Shown: positions 17,330 to 27,181 of the stretch, piece after piece
Layout of the letters: every line of letters begins with the position of its first letter
How positions within the stretch are numbered: position 1 is the first letter of the stretch
Source: Candidatus Aminicenantota bacterium
GTDB lineage: Bacteria; Acidobacteriota; Aminicenantia; Aminicenantales; UBA4085
Direction of reading: 5' to 3'
DNA length: 40,184 bases
Assembly: GCA_026393865.1 (NCBI GenBank)
Contig: JAPKZI010000204.1
Location: forward strand, 1-40,184
Made by a program: the position numbers and the translations under genes
Notes under the pieces: model-generated
The model's input: only the letters and a program-made list of their open reading frames with translations
Told to the model about the DNA's origin: nothing
The model's database searches: none

Positions 17330-18748
17330 ATGGAAACGATCCTGATTGTCGACGATGAAAAAAGCATTCTCGACCTCCTCGACGTCGTCTTTAAGAAGGA
17401 AGGCTACAAGGTCAAGACGAATCCGGGGACGCCGAAGGTGTACGAACTCATCGATGGGAGTGATTTCGATATCCTGATCTGCGACATCAAGATGCCGCAG
17501 GTCGACGGCATGGATCTCCTCAAGCACGCCAAGAAGCGGAACCCGATCGCTCCCGTCATCATGATCACGGCCTACGGCAGCGTCAAACAGGCCGTGGAGG
17601 CGCTGAAGGTCGGGGCCTTGGATTACGTCGTCAAGCCGTTCGATATCGAAGAGCTCAAGGTGCTTGTCGCCCACGGCCTCGAACATCGCAAGCTCCGCGA
17701 AGAGAACATCCTGCTCAAAAAGACTTTTCGCGCCGAAGCCAGTTTCGAGAAGATGATCGGCAAGAGCAAGGCCATGCAGGAGATCTTCGGCCTGATTGAG
17801 CGAGTGGCGGCGACGGACTCGACCGTCCTCGTCACGGGCGAAAGCGGCACGGGGAAGGAGATGGCCGCCCGGGCCATCCATGCCCTCAGCCGCCGCCACG
17901 ACCACTCCTTCGTCTCGATCAACTGTGCCGCCCTCCCCGAAAACCTGCTGGAGAGCGAGCTCTTCGGCCACGTCCGGGGGGCGTTCACGGGGGCCGTGGT
18001 TGACAAGCGCGGCATGTTCGAGACCGCCCAGGCCGGGACCATCTTCCTGGACGAGGTGGGCGAGATGTCGCCGTGGACCCAGGTCAAGCTTTTCCGCGTC
18101 CTCCAGGAACGGACGGTCCGTCGGGTCGGCGGCACGGAGGAGATCCCGGTCGACGTCCGGATCGTCGCCGCGACGAACCAGGACCTGAAGAAGCGTATCG
18201 AGGAGGGCAAGTTCCGGGAGGAACTGTTCTACCGCCTCAACGTCATTTCCTTCGAGGTCCCCCCGCTCCGGAAGCGGGTCGAAGACATCCCGCTCATGAT
18301 CTCTCATTTTCTCCAGAAGCATTGCGAAAAAATGGGCCGCAAGTTAAAGCGGATGACGCCCGAGGTCGTCGGCCTCTTGGAGAGCTGCCCGTGGCCGGGA
18401 AACGTCCGGGAGTTGGAAAACATCATCGAGCGGATCGTGGCCGTCGAGGAACGAGAAACAATCACGGCGAGCTGTCTTCCCGCGGAGATCCTCAACGCCC
18501 GTCCGAGGTTGGACGACCAGGCCGTTCTCAAGTTGGGATTCAACCTGGAGGCCCATTTGGACCAGGTCGCCACGAAATTCCTTCTGGAGGCGGGGCAAAT
18601 GGCCGGGGGCAACATGCGGAAGATGGCCGAGATCCTGGGGCTCAGCTACCGGTCGTTGAGATACCTGCTGGATAAATACCAGATTAAATCGGTCAAGCGG
18701 GCGGACCTGAGGAATGGACGCGACGGGGACAGAATTTTGGCGCAATAA
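17330..18748 (+). CDS. pilR: Sigma54-dependent response regulator, PilR/NtrC family
   Basis: Receiver domain DDEKSILDLL; GESGTGKEMAARAIH; sigma54-interacting GAFTGAV; Fis-type HTH at the end. Confidence 0.92.
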   Translation: METILIVDDEKSILDLLDVVFKKEGYKVKTNPGTPKVYELIDGSDFDILICDIKMPQVDGMDLLKHAKKRNPIAPVIMITAYGSVKQAVEALKVGALDYVVKPFDIEELKVLVAHGLEHRKLREENILLKKTFRAEASFEKMIGKSKAMQEIFGLIERVAATDSTVLVTGESGTGKEMAARAIHALSRRHDHSFVSINCAALPENLLESELFGHVRGAFTGAVVDKRGMFETAQAGTIFLDEVGEMSPWTQVKLFRVLQERTVRRVGGTEEIPVDVRIVAATNQDLKKRIEEGKFREELFYRLNVISFEVPPLRKRVEDIPLMISHFLQKHCEKMGRKLKRMTPEVVGLLESCPWPGNVRELENIIERIVAVEERETITASCLPAEILNARPRLDDQAVLKLGFNLEAHLDQVATKFLLEAGQMAGGNMRKMAEILGLSYRSLRYLLDKYQIKSVKRADLRNGRDGDRILAQ

Positions 18749-18796
18749 TGACAAAAATCGGCAATAAATGACAAAAAATGTTAACAATAATTGACA
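18749..18796. promoter_or_regulatory. Three spaced TGACA repeats, putative PilR upstream activator sites
   Basis: TGACA at 18749, 18769 and 18792 (20-23 bp spacing), about 65-110 bp upstream of the -24 element. Confidence 0.5.
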
Positions 18797-18857
18797 ACAA
18801 GATGGACATCGAAAAAATAACTTATTTAAATACTGTAACTTACGATTTTTTTCAGCC

Positions 18858-18873
18858 TGGCACGCACTTTGCA
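18858..18873 (+). promoter_or_regulatory. Sigma54 -24/-12 promoter of pilA
   Basis: TGGCACGCACTTTGCA: GG-N10-GC spacing, near-perfect consensus TGGCACG-N4-TTGCA. Confidence 0.88.
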
Positions 18874-18949
18874 AAGATATTGAGTGCTATGCAAATTCAA
18901 AACGCCTTGTTGGAAGAGGAAAAAAGCAACAAGGAAATAGGAGGTTTTA

Positions 18950-19483
18950 ATGTTTAACTTGAAGAAGCAAAAAGGCTTCACCCTGATCGAGCTGCTGATC
19001 GTCGTGGCCATCATCGGGATCTTGGCCGCCCTGCTCATCCCTAACGCCATGACCGCTCTCCAGCGGGCCAAGGTGAGGGGCACGCAGAAGGACCTCGCCC
19101 AGATCGCCTCGTGGATTGCCGAGTACATCACGGACAAAGCGACGCCCTTCGCCCAGACAGGCGACATTTCGACGGCCATGAACACGGCCCTTGTCCCGAT
19201 GTACACGAAGGCCCTGCCGACCACGGACCAGTGGGCGACCAAGTTCAAGGTCTACACGGGCACGGCCGTCAACGGCAACTACGGGTTGACGGGTGCGGCC
19301 ACGGACGATTTTCTGGTCTCGTCTTACGGCCGAGGCGGCACGTTGGAAAGCTGGACGTACAACGCCTCCACTCCCGAAGGCGGCTATTATTCGATCTCGA
19401 CGGCAGCCGACTTCGACAAGGACCTGGTCAATTTCAACGGTCAGTTCATCCGCGGCCCGAGATCCGGAACCGCCGTCTCGTAA
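18950..19483 (+). CDS. pilA: Type IV pilin / GspG-like major (pseudo)pilin
   Basis: KKQKGFTLIELLIVVAIIGILAALLIPN prepilin signal; strong SD AGGAGG. Confidence 0.93.
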   Translation: MFNLKKQKGFTLIELLIVVAIIGILAALLIPNAMTALQRAKVRGTQKDLAQIASWIAEYITDKATPFAQTGDISTAMNTALVPMYTKALPTTDQWATKFKVYTGTAVNGNYGLTGAATDDFLVSSYGRGGTLESWTYNASTPEGGYYSISTAADFDKDLVNFNGQFIRGPRSGTAVS

Positions 19484-19514
19484 GAATTTCGGCCCTAACC
19501 AAGCCTTGCGACAA

Positions 19515-19549
19515 GGGCGATGCGAGGGATCTCGCGTCGCCCTTTTTTT
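19515..19549 (+). terminator. Rho-independent terminator after pilA
   Basis: GGGCGATGCGAG-GGAT-CTCGCGTCGCCC followed by TTTTTTT. Confidence 0.9.
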
Positions 19550-19587
19550 ATGTGGTCCCCCCTTCTTTTATAGTATAATTCCGGGCC

Positions 19588-20301
19588 ATGAAGGTCCGGA
19601 CCCTCTTTCTTTTTCTTTTTTATATCGTGCTCGTCATCTGCCTCACTCCCATTCTCTTGTTCTGCATCCTCTTCGGGATCCGCGAGCCCTTCTATGACCT
19701 TGGCAAAGCGGCCATGCGGCTGTCGAGGTGGATCTTGGGACTTCGGCTCGAGGTGACGGGATTGGAACATGTGGACCGGGCCAAGACCTATGTCTTTATG
19801 GGCAACCACACCAGCTTCATCGACGGGCCTCTGCTGTTCATGCTCATCCCCCAGCACGTTCGGGTCATCCTTAAAAAAAGCATCTTCAGGCTGCCCGTTC
19901 TAGGTTTCGGCATGAAATATGTCGGATTCATCCCCGTCGACCGGAAGCGCGCCCAGCGGGGAAAAGAAGCGATCGAGCGCGCCGCCCGCCAAATGAGGGA
20001 GCGAAAGTATTCGTTCCTTATCTTCCCGGAAGGGACGCGGAGCCGCGATGGGAACTTAGCGGTCTTCCGTCGCGGCGGATTCTTCCTGGCCGTGGAAAGC
20101 GGAGCGCCGATCGTTCCCGTTTCGATCCGGGGTACGTTCGAGATCATGCCCAAAGGCCGTTTTTTCGTTAAGAAAGGGGACATCCGGGTGAGCTTCAGGC
20201 CGGCCATCCCGGTTCAGAACACCGGTGCGCAGGACCTGACCGATCTCATGGACAAGGTCCGGACGTCCATTCAAGACGGCCTCGGGGAGGAGAGAACATG
20301 A
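19588..20301 (+). CDS. 1-acyl-sn-glycerol-3-phosphate acyltransferase (PlsC family)
   Basis: NHTSFIDGPLL (NHxxxxD) and FPEGTRSRDG motifs. Confidence 0.93.
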   Translation: MKVRTLFLFLFYIVLVICLTPILLFCILFGIREPFYDLGKAAMRLSRWILGLRLEVTGLEHVDRAKTYVFMGNHTSFIDGPLLFMLIPQHVRVILKKSIFRLPVLGFGMKYVGFIPVDRKRAQRGKEAIERAARQMRERKYSFLIFPEGTRSRDGNLAVFRRGGFFLAVESGAPIVPVSIRGTFEIMPKGRFFVKKGDIRVSFRPAIPVQNTGAQDLTDLMDKVRTSIQDGLGEERT

Positions 20302-20858
20302 ACCAGCGAGCTTTGATCCAAGAATGCAGCCGCCTCTTGGAAATGTTTCTGATATCGCGGGCCGAAGTCCTCGAGCGGGCCGTCCGGGCCTGTGTCGAGG
20401 CCCTGCGCCGCGGAGGAAAACTCCTCCTTTTCGGCAACGGAGGCAGCGCCGCCGAGGCCCAGCATTTCGCGGCCGAGCTCGTCAATAAATTTTACGAAAA
20501 GCGGCCGCCGATCCGGGCCATCGCCCTGACGACGGATACCTCGGTCTTGACGTCGATCGGCAACGACGTGAGCTTCGAGGCGGTTTTCAGCCGTCAAATC
20601 GAGGCGCTGGCCGACGCCGGCGATGTGGCCCTGGCCCTGTCGACGAGCGGCGGATCTCCCAACGTGATCCGGGCGCTGAAAGCGGCGAGGAAGAGAAAAT
20701 TGGTAACGATCGGACTGACCGGAGAGGGCGGTGGAAAGATGGCCGGGCTTTGCGACATCCTGATCGATGTCCCTTCTTCGCGCACGCCGCGCGTCCAGGA
20801 GATCCACCTGATCGCCCTGCATGTTTTGGCTGAAGAAATTGAAAATAGGTTAGCCTAA
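20298..20858 (+). CDS. gmhA: SIS-domain phosphoheptose isomerase (GmhA-like)
   Basis: LLLFGNGGSAAEAQHFAAELVNKFYEKRPPIRAIALTTDTSVLTSIGNDVSFEAVFSRQ. Confidence 0.9.
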   Translation: MNQRALIQECSRLLEMFLISRAEVLERAVRACVEALRRGGKLLLFGNGGSAAEAQHFAAELVNKFYEKRPPIRAIALTTDTSVLTSIGNDVSFEAVFSRQIEALADAGDVALALSTSGGSPNVIRALKAARKRKLVTIGLTGEGGGKMAGLCDILIDVPSSRTPRVQEIHLIALHVLAEEIENRLA

Positions 20859-20864
20859 AATATG

Positions 20865-20879
20865 TCGTCGCGTCGACGA
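20865..20879. terminator. Small hairpin between convergent genes
   Basis: AAAATATG-TCGTCG-CGT-CGACGA-TTTTATTT; A-rich on one side and T-rich on the other, so possibly bidirectional. Confidence 0.4.
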
Positions 20880-20881
20880 TT

Positions 20882-23218
20882 TTATTTGCCGACGATCTCT
20901 TTGATCTTCTCCGCCCCGGCCGCCCCGCTGTTGAACAGGAAAAAGGCCGCGCTTCCCAGCAATTTCTGGAAGAACGATCTCTGAAGGGCTAAGCGCTCGT
21001 CCGTCGTCTGGAGCAGGTGCGGATTGAAGAATGGGGGATTTTTTCCCGGAGAGACGCTCATCCGCATCCCGGGGCTCTCGCCGGACTCCAGGATACGGAG
21101 GGCTTCATCGGGTGAAAGCTCGACGGCGGAGGGCGAGGTGGCGTCGTTTCGCAGAAGGAAGACCCAGCGGAGCGACGTCCGCCGGACGCAGGCCGCGGGG
21201 CCGCCGATCCAGTTCGGGTCGAGCAGGGCATGGGCGTCCTTGGAGGCCTTGTAGCAGAACGGCGAACCGCGGTCGAGCCGGCAGTCGTCCTGGCGGAGGC
21301 ACTCGGCGTTCTTGCAGTCGTCCTTGTGGACGACGACGTTCTCGCATTTGCTGTGATCGAAGAGCGGGGCGAGCCGGGAGTACAGCTCCGCGGTGTTGGT
21401 CGGAAGATAGACCTTGCGCTCGACGTTGTCGGCGAGGGCCGCCTTGCCCGAATAGCGGACGAAGGAGACCTCGCTCGCGTGGAACCGGAACTTCGGATCG
21501 CGGAGGAGGTCGAAGAAAAGCTCGGTTTTTTTCGTCCCGGGCGGTCCGATGAGAGCGAGCCCGTGGCCGCCCGCGTCCAGGGACATCCCGCGCAGGGAAT
21601 GGATGCCGAACAGCCTTTCGGAGACGTCGGCCACGAGGCCGAGGGCCAGGCTCCGCAGCGGACCGTAGGCGTCGACATTGACGATGACCCCGGTCTTGGT
21701 GTCCGTGTTGTAGAACGCCCGGGGTTCGCGGCCCGGGATCCCGTCGACCGCGTAGATGATGCCGTGCGGCTCGAGGTCGGACTCGAGCTGGGCGGGATAC
21801 CAGTTCTCGACCCAGAAATCGTTGAGGTGGGAAACGTTCGTCCGGAGCTGGACGATCACGCCGTTGATGTTGGCGTTCCACTCGAAATAATTCTCGGCGG
21901 AGAGATGGCCTTGAACCTCGGCCACGAGCCCGTCGCGAACCTTGTCCGGGACGGCCGCGTCCACGGGGACGGATTTATGGACGTGGGGGATGTAATTGGC
22001 CAGCGCGACGCGCTTGGCCTTCCGGGCCGGTTTGAGCTGTCCGAGAGCCCGGCCGATCCTCTCCATCCCTTTCTCCAGGTTGGTCATGGACGTCGCGTAG
22101 GAAAGGCGGATGTAGTCGTCGGCGCCGAACGCGTCGCCGGGAACGATGGCCACCTGGGCTTCCTTGAGCAGGTAATAGGCCATGCCGTAGGAATTGCGGA
22201 TGGGCGTCCCATTGAATTCCATCTCGTAGTAGGCCCGGACGTTGGGAAAAAGGTAAAAGGCGCCCTGGGACTTGAAACAGGACAGGCGGGGGATGGCCAG
22301 AAGCTTCATCAGGCAGTAATTCCGTCGCCGCTGGAATTCGGCGACCATTTTGGACAGTTCGAACTGGGGGCCGCTGAGGGCCTCAAGGGCCGCTTTCTGC
22401 GAGATCGAGGCCGGATTGGACGTGGTGTGGCTCTGGATCTTGTCCATGCCGTTGATCACGTCGGCCGGCCCGGCGGCGTAGCCGATGCGCCAGCCGGTCA
22501 TGGAGTGGGATTTCGACACGCCGTTGATGATGATCGTCTTTTTCCGGATGTCCTCCCCGAGGGAGACGAAGCTCGTGTAGGGGAAGCCGTCGAAGACGAG
22601 CTTGTTGTAGATATCGTCGGAGATGACATAGATGTCCTCGTTCCGGACGACGTCGGCGAGAGACTCGAGCTGGGCTTTCGAATACGTGGCCCCGGTCGGG
22701 TTCGAAGGCGAGTTCAGGATGAGGGCTTTCGTCGCCGGGGTGATATGGGCCTTGAGCTCGTCGGCGGTCAGGACGAACCCGTTCTCCTCCTTGGTCGGGA
22801 CGATGACGGATTTTCCCTTGGCCAGAGTCACGAGATGAGGATACGTCACCCAGAACGGGGCGGGGATGATGACCTCTTCGCCGTCGTTGACCAGGGCCTG
22901 GACGAGATGGAAGAGCGAGCTCTTGGCGCCCGTCGAGACGATGATTTCCTTGGGTGTATAGGCCAAGCCGTAATCTTCCTGGATCCGGGCGATGATGGCC
23001 TTTTTCAGCGCCGGCATGCCCCCGCTTTCGGTATACTTCGTGAAATTCTCCTGGATGGCCTTGATGCCGGCGGCCTTGACGTTCTCGGGAGTGGGGAAGT
23101 CCGGCTCGCCGAGGCTGAGGTCGACGACGTCGATGCCCTCGGCCTTCATAGCCTTGGCCTTGGCCGCGACCTTGAACGTGGGCGATTCGCCGATCTGGTT
23201 GGCTTTATCTGAGATCAT
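20882..23218 (-). CDS. Aspartate-type class I aminotransferase fused to a C-terminal HprK/PEPCK-like P-loop domain
   Basis: About residues 1-395 AspC-type (SNPTGATYSKAQLE, NGVSKSHSMTGWRIGYAAGP); C-terminal part has GPPGTKKTELFFDLL and a Cys-rich KDDCKNAECLRQDDCRLDRGSPFC segment; single uninterrupted ORF of 778 aa. Confidence 0.85.
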   Translation of the reverse strand: MISDKANQIGESPTFKVAAKAKAMKAEGIDVVDLSLGEPDFPTPENVKAAGIKAIQENFTKYTESGGMPALKKAIIARIQEDYGLAYTPKEIIVSTGAKSSLFHLVQALVNDGEEVIIPAPFWVTYPHLVTLAKGKSVIVPTKEENGFVLTADELKAHITPATKALILNSPSNPTGATYSKAQLESLADVVRNEDIYVISDDIYNKLVFDGFPYTSFVSLGEDIRKKTIIINGVSKSHSMTGWRIGYAAGPADVINGMDKIQSHTTSNPASISQKAALEALSGPQFELSKMVAEFQRRRNYCLMKLLAIPRLSCFKSQGAFYLFPNVRAYYEMEFNGTPIRNSYGMAYYLLKEAQVAIVPGDAFGADDYIRLSYATSMTNLEKGMERIGRALGQLKPARKAKRVALANYIPHVHKSVPVDAAVPDKVRDGLVAEVQGHLSAENYFEWNANINGVIVQLRTNVSHLNDFWVENWYPAQLESDLEPHGIIYAVDGIPGREPRAFYNTDTKTGVIVNVDAYGPLRSLALGLVADVSERLFGIHSLRGMSLDAGGHGLALIGPPGTKKTELFFDLLRDPKFRFHASEVSFVRYSGKAALADNVERKVYLPTNTAELYSRLAPLFDHSKCENVVVHKDDCKNAECLRQDDCRLDRGSPFCYKASKDAHALLDPNWIGGPAACVRRTSLRWVFLLRNDATSPSAVELSPDEALRILESGESPGMRMSVSPGKNPPFFNPHLLQTTDERLALQRSFFQKLLGSAAFFLFNSGAAGAEKIKEIVGK

Positions 23219-23248
23219 GGGAATCCCTTCTCCAAGCGTCCGGGCGCG

Positions 23249-24652
23249 CTATTTTCCGGCTTTTTCCTCGGGGGAGAGCTTGTCCTTCAAGAACTTCTTG
23301 AGGTCCGCTCCGGTGAGCGCCTTCACCACGTCGGGCAGCTGGGCCAGCACCTCGGCCACCTGGGCCGTGATCCGGGTCGTGCCCAGGCTCTTGTCTCCGC
23401 CGACGACCACGATCTTTTCGACCTTCGACAAAGGCTCGGAGATGGCCTTGGCCACGTCCGGGAGGACCTTCAAGTACATCTCCAGGATGGCCGCGTCGTT
23501 GAATTTCTCCCAGGCCTGGGCCTTTTTGAGCAGGGCTTCGGCCTCGGCCAGGCCTTTCCCCCGGATCTTATCGGCTTCGGCCTGACCTTCGAGCTTGAGC
23601 GCCTCGGCCTTGCCGCGGGCTTCGGCCTGGATGCGGAACTCTTCGGCCTCGGCCTCGGCCCGGATCTGATATTTGCGCGCGTCCGACGGTTTTAGGACGT
23701 TGGCGTCGAGCTCCTTCTCGCGGCGCTGGATCTCGAGATCTTCGATCTTGATGGCCTGCTCTTTCTCGACTATGCGGACCTTGGCCTCTTCCTTCTTCAG
23801 TTCCTGGCCGAGCTTGTGACGCTCGAGTTCGTAGGAAAAATCGGCCTGGGCTTTCTTGGTGTTGACCATGACCTGGGATTCGGCCTTCTTCGCCTCGTTC
23901 TCCCATTGGGCCTTGGCGATCAAGGCCTCGGCTTGGAGGCGGGCGACCTCTCCTTCCTTTCGCGCCTGAGAAGACTTGATGATCGAGTCCTTCTGGCTTT
24001 CGGCTTCGGCGATGGCCGCTTCCCTCTTGGCCGCGGAGATCAGGGGCTTGCTCAGGGCGTCGATATAGCCCTGGGTATCGCTGAACTCTTTCAGCGAGAA
24101 CGAGAGGAGGACCAATCCCATTTTGGAGAAAGCCTCATGGGCGGAATCCACGACCTTGTCGTTGAACTCATGGCGGCCCCGGTAGATCTCCTCGACCGTC
24201 ATGGTCCCGATGACCTCGCGCATCTTGCCTTCGAGGACGTTCGTCGCCACATCGCGGATGCCGTCCTTGCCGATGCCGAGAAACTGCTCGGCGGCGATGT
24301 GGATCGAGGCCTCCGAGGAGTCGACTTTGACCTGGGCTGTTGCATCGGCCAGGATGGGGACGCCGCCATGGGTTAAGACCTCCGGGGTCCGGATGCCGAT
24401 CGGGATGACGTCCATGGGCAGGACGTCGACAGTTTCCATGAAGGGCATGACGAACGTGCCGCCGCCGAGGCGGTAACGGTATCCGACCTTTCTCTTCATG
24501 CCGTCGGGTCCGGTGACCGTCCGCTTGCGCCCGGAAATGATGAGGGCTTCGTTGGGTCCGACTTTTTTATACTGCTTCGCGATGACAAGGGAGACCAGGA
24601 CCAAAAACAGGATGACGGCGCCGGCCGGGATAAGCCAGGAAATCAGACTCAT
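23249..24652 (-). CDS. Flotillin / SPFH-domain protein
   Basis: N-terminal TM; VGPNEALIISG; SPFH region; long Ala/Glu-rich coiled coil. Confidence 0.92.
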   Translation of the reverse strand: MSLISWLIPAGAVILFLVLVSLVIAKQYKKVGPNEALIISGRKRTVTGPDGMKRKVGYRYRLGGGTFVMPFMETVDVLPMDVIPIGIRTPEVLTHGGVPILADATAQVKVDSSEASIHIAAEQFLGIGKDGIRDVATNVLEGKMREVIGTMTVEEIYRGRHEFNDKVVDSAHEAFSKMGLVLLSFSLKEFSDTQGYIDALSKPLISAAKREAAIAEAESQKDSIIKSSQARKEGEVARLQAEALIAKAQWENEAKKAESQVMVNTKKAQADFSYELERHKLGQELKKEEAKVRIVEKEQAIKIEDLEIQRREKELDANVLKPSDARKYQIRAEAEAEEFRIQAEARGKAEALKLEGQAEADKIRGKGLAEAEALLKKAQAWEKFNDAAILEMYLKVLPDVAKAISEPLSKVEKIVVVGGDKSLGTTRITAQVAEVLAQLPDVVKALTGADLKKFLKDKLSPEEKAGK

Positions 24653-24754
24653 GAGGACCTCCTTGGATGATGGCTCGACGTTAGGGCTCGGAATAGCATA
24701 ACTTGTTAAAAAGAAATATATTACTGAATAGGATCGAAAAAAGTCAAGCCGCTC

Positions 24755-25456
24755 CTATTTAAAAAATTTGTAGCGGAACATGTGAAAGATGGCCGCCACG
24801 CCGTCCTTCCAGCCGATCTTCTTGCCCTCGGCGTAGTCGCGCCCCGAGTACGAGATCGGGACTTCGTAGATCCGGCACCTGAGTTCGGCCACTTTGAGGG
24901 TCACTTCGGGTTCGAATCCGAAGCGGTCGGACTTCAGTTGGATCCGCGACAACACATCCTTTTTGAACACTTTATAGCAGGTTTCCATGTCGGTCAGGTT
25001 CAGGTTGGCCAGGACATTGCAGAACGTGGTCAACATCCGGTTGGCGACATAATGCCAGAAGAAGAGCACCCGGTGGGGTCCGCTGAGGAAGCGGGAGCCG
25101 AAGACCACGTCGGCCCGGCCGTCCAGGATCGGGGCCAGAAGAACGGGGTATTCCCGGGGGTCGTATTCGAGGTCGGCGTCCTGGACGAGGACGATATCCC
25201 CCTGGGCCTGGGCGAATCCGGTCCGAAGGGCGGCGCCCTTGCCCATGTTCTTCGGCTGGAGAATGACCCGGATCCTCGGATCGCCGAGCTTATCCAGGAT
25301 CTCGCGCGTCCCGTCCTTGGAGAAGTCGTCCACGATGACCAATTCCTTTTCCAGCCCCGTCTCGACCTTGAGGACGCGGTCGACGATCTCGCGGATGGTG
25401 TCCTTTTCGTTATAGACCGGTATGACGATGGAAAGTTTCATGGGAACGCCTTTCAT
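24755..25456 (-). CDS. Family 2 glycosyltransferase (dolichol-phosphate mannosyltransferase-like)
   Basis: [34 protein letters not shown]. Confidence 0.93.
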   Translation of the reverse strand: MKGVPMKLSIVIPVYNEKDTIREIVDRVLKVETGLEKELVIVDDFSKDGTREILDKLGDPRIRVILQPKNMGKGAALRTGFAQAQGDIVLVQDADLEYDPREYPVLLAPILDGRADVVFGSRFLSGPHRVLFFWHYVANRMLTTFCNVLANLNLTDMETCYKVFKKDVLSRIQLKSDRFGFEPEVTLKVAELRCRIYEVPISYSGRDYAEGKKIGWKDGVAAIFHMFRYKFFK

Positions 25457-26400
25457 ACGCGATCCCGCGCGCCGAGTGTTTCCTTAAAATATTCGATGGT
25501 CCGGGCCAGCCCCTCGTCCAGGGACACCTTGGGCTCCCAGCCGAGCTTGGCCTTGGCCATGGAGATGTCCGGCCGGCGCCGGACCGGGTCGTCGGAGGGC
25601 AGAGGCTTATGGACGAATTTCGAGCGGCTCCCGGTCATCTTGATGATCTTTTCGGCTAGTTCGATGATCGTGAATTCGCTGGGGTTCCCCAGATTGATCG
25701 GTCCGATGGTCGTCTCCTGGTCCATCATCCGGCGGATCCCCTTGATCAGGTCGGAGACGTAGCAGAACGCCCGCGTCTGGCCGCCGTCGCCGTAAATGGT
25801 GATTGGGTCGCCGCGGAGCGCCTGGACGATGAAATTGCTGACGACGCGGCCGTCGTTGACGGCCATGCGCGGCCCATAGGTGTTGAAGACGCGGACGATA
25901 CGGATATCCACCTTGTTCTGGCGGTGATAGTCCATCATCAGCGTCTCGGCCACCCGCTTGCCCTCGTCGTAACAGCTCCGCACGCCGATCGAGTTCACGT
26001 TCCCCCAATAGCTTTCGGGTTGAGGGTGGACCTGCGCGTCGCCGTAGATCTCCGACGTGGAGGTGAGAAGGATCCGGCTCCTGATCCGCTTGGCCAGGCC
26101 GAGCATGTTGATGGTGCCCATGACGTTGGTCTTGACGGTCTTGATCGGGTTCATCTGGTAGTGGATGGGGGAGGCCGGACAGGCCAGATGATAGATCCGG
26201 TCGACCTCGACGAAGAGAGGGTGGATGACGTCGTGGCGGATGAGCTCGAAATAGGGATGGGCGACGAAGGGGCGGATATTGTCCTTGTGGCCGGAGAAAA
26301 AATTGTCGATGCAGACGACGTCCGATCCCTCGCCGAGGAGCTGCTCGCAGAGATGGCTGCCCAAAAAGCCCGCGCCGCCCGTGACCAAAACCCGGTTCAT
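25453..26400 (-). CDS. NAD-dependent epimerase, UDP-glucuronate decarboxylase-like
   Basis: [53 protein letters not shown]. Confidence 0.93.
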   Translation of the reverse strand: MNRVLVTGGAGFLGSHLCEQLLGEGSDVVCIDNFFSGHKDNIRPFVAHPYFELIRHDVIHPLFVEVDRIYHLACPASPIHYQMNPIKTVKTNVMGTINMLGLAKRIRSRILLTSTSEIYGDAQVHPQPESYWGNVNSIGVRSCYDEGKRVAETLMMDYHRQNKVDIRIVRVFNTYGPRMAVNDGRVVSNFIVQALRGDPITIYGDGGQTRAFCYVSDLIKGIRRMMDQETTIGPINLGNPSEFTIIELAEKIIKMTGSRSKFVHKPLPSDDPVRRRPDISMAKAKLGWEPKVSLDEGLARTIEYFKETLGARDRV

Positions 26401-26431
26401 CGCCGCTCCTCCTTCACTCGAGTCTCCCGCT

Positions 26432-27181
26432 CTACTTATATCCGTAGGCCATGAACATCAGGCTCTTTTTTTTCAGGACTTCCTTCTGGGCCAGAACGAT
26501 CTCCTCGATGCCCTGGTCGGCCAGCCGGAGAAGCCTTTCGAGAAGGCTTTTCGAAAAGGGTTCTCTTTCGGCCGTCGCCTGGACCTCCAAGAGCTGCCCC
26601 CGGTCGGTCTGGACGACGTTCATATCGGTTTCGGCGGAGGAATCCTCGGCGTAGTCCAGGTCGAGGAGCGGTTCGCCGTTGATGATGCCCACGCTCACCC
26701 CGGCGACGAGATGGCGGAGGGGCATGGCGTCGATGATCCGCAGATCGAGCATTTTCTTGAGGGCCAGGGCGAGGGCGATGCAGGCGGCGTTGATCGAGGC
26801 GACCCGCGTCCCGCCGTCGGCCTGGATGACGTCGCAGTCGATGATGATCTGCCGCTCGCCGATCGTCCGGAGGTCCGTGACCGCCCGGAGCGCCCGCCCG
26901 ATCAGGCGCTGGATCTCCTGGTTGCGGCCCGAGGGATAGCCCTGGTTCCGCTCGCGGTTCGTCCTCTTCTCCGTGGACCGCGGGAGCATGGAATATTCGG
27001 CCGTGACCCAGCCGGAGCCCGTGTTCTTGAGGAAGGGCGGCACCTTTTCTTCGATGGTCGCGGCGGCCACGACGCGCGTCTTCCCGCATTCGATGAGGGC
27101 CGACCCGTCGGCGAAGTCAAGGTAGTCCGGGAAAATCTTGATCGGCCTCAATTCATCGTATTTGCGATTATGGGCTCTCAT
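26432..27181 (-). CDS. rph: Ribonuclease PH
   Basis: [57 protein letters not shown]. Confidence 0.95.
   Translation of the reverse strand: MRAHNRKYDELRPIKIFPDYLDFADGSALIECGKTRVVAAATIEEKVPPFLKNTGSGWVTAEYSMLPRSTEKRTNRERNQGYPSGRNQEIQRLIGRALRAVTDLRTIGERQIIIDCDVIQADGGTRVASINAACIALALALKKMLDLRIIDAMPLRHLVAGVSVGIINGEPLLDLDYAEDSSAETDMNVVQTDRGQLLEVQATAEREPFSKSLLERLLRLADQGIEEIVLAQKEVLKKKSLMFMAYGYK

Noticed and set aside
21230-23212. 660-aa plus-strand ORF antisense to the aminotransferase fusion
   Set aside because: Long antisense open frames are expected opposite GC-rich genes; composition is low-complexity and the opposite strand is clearly coding.
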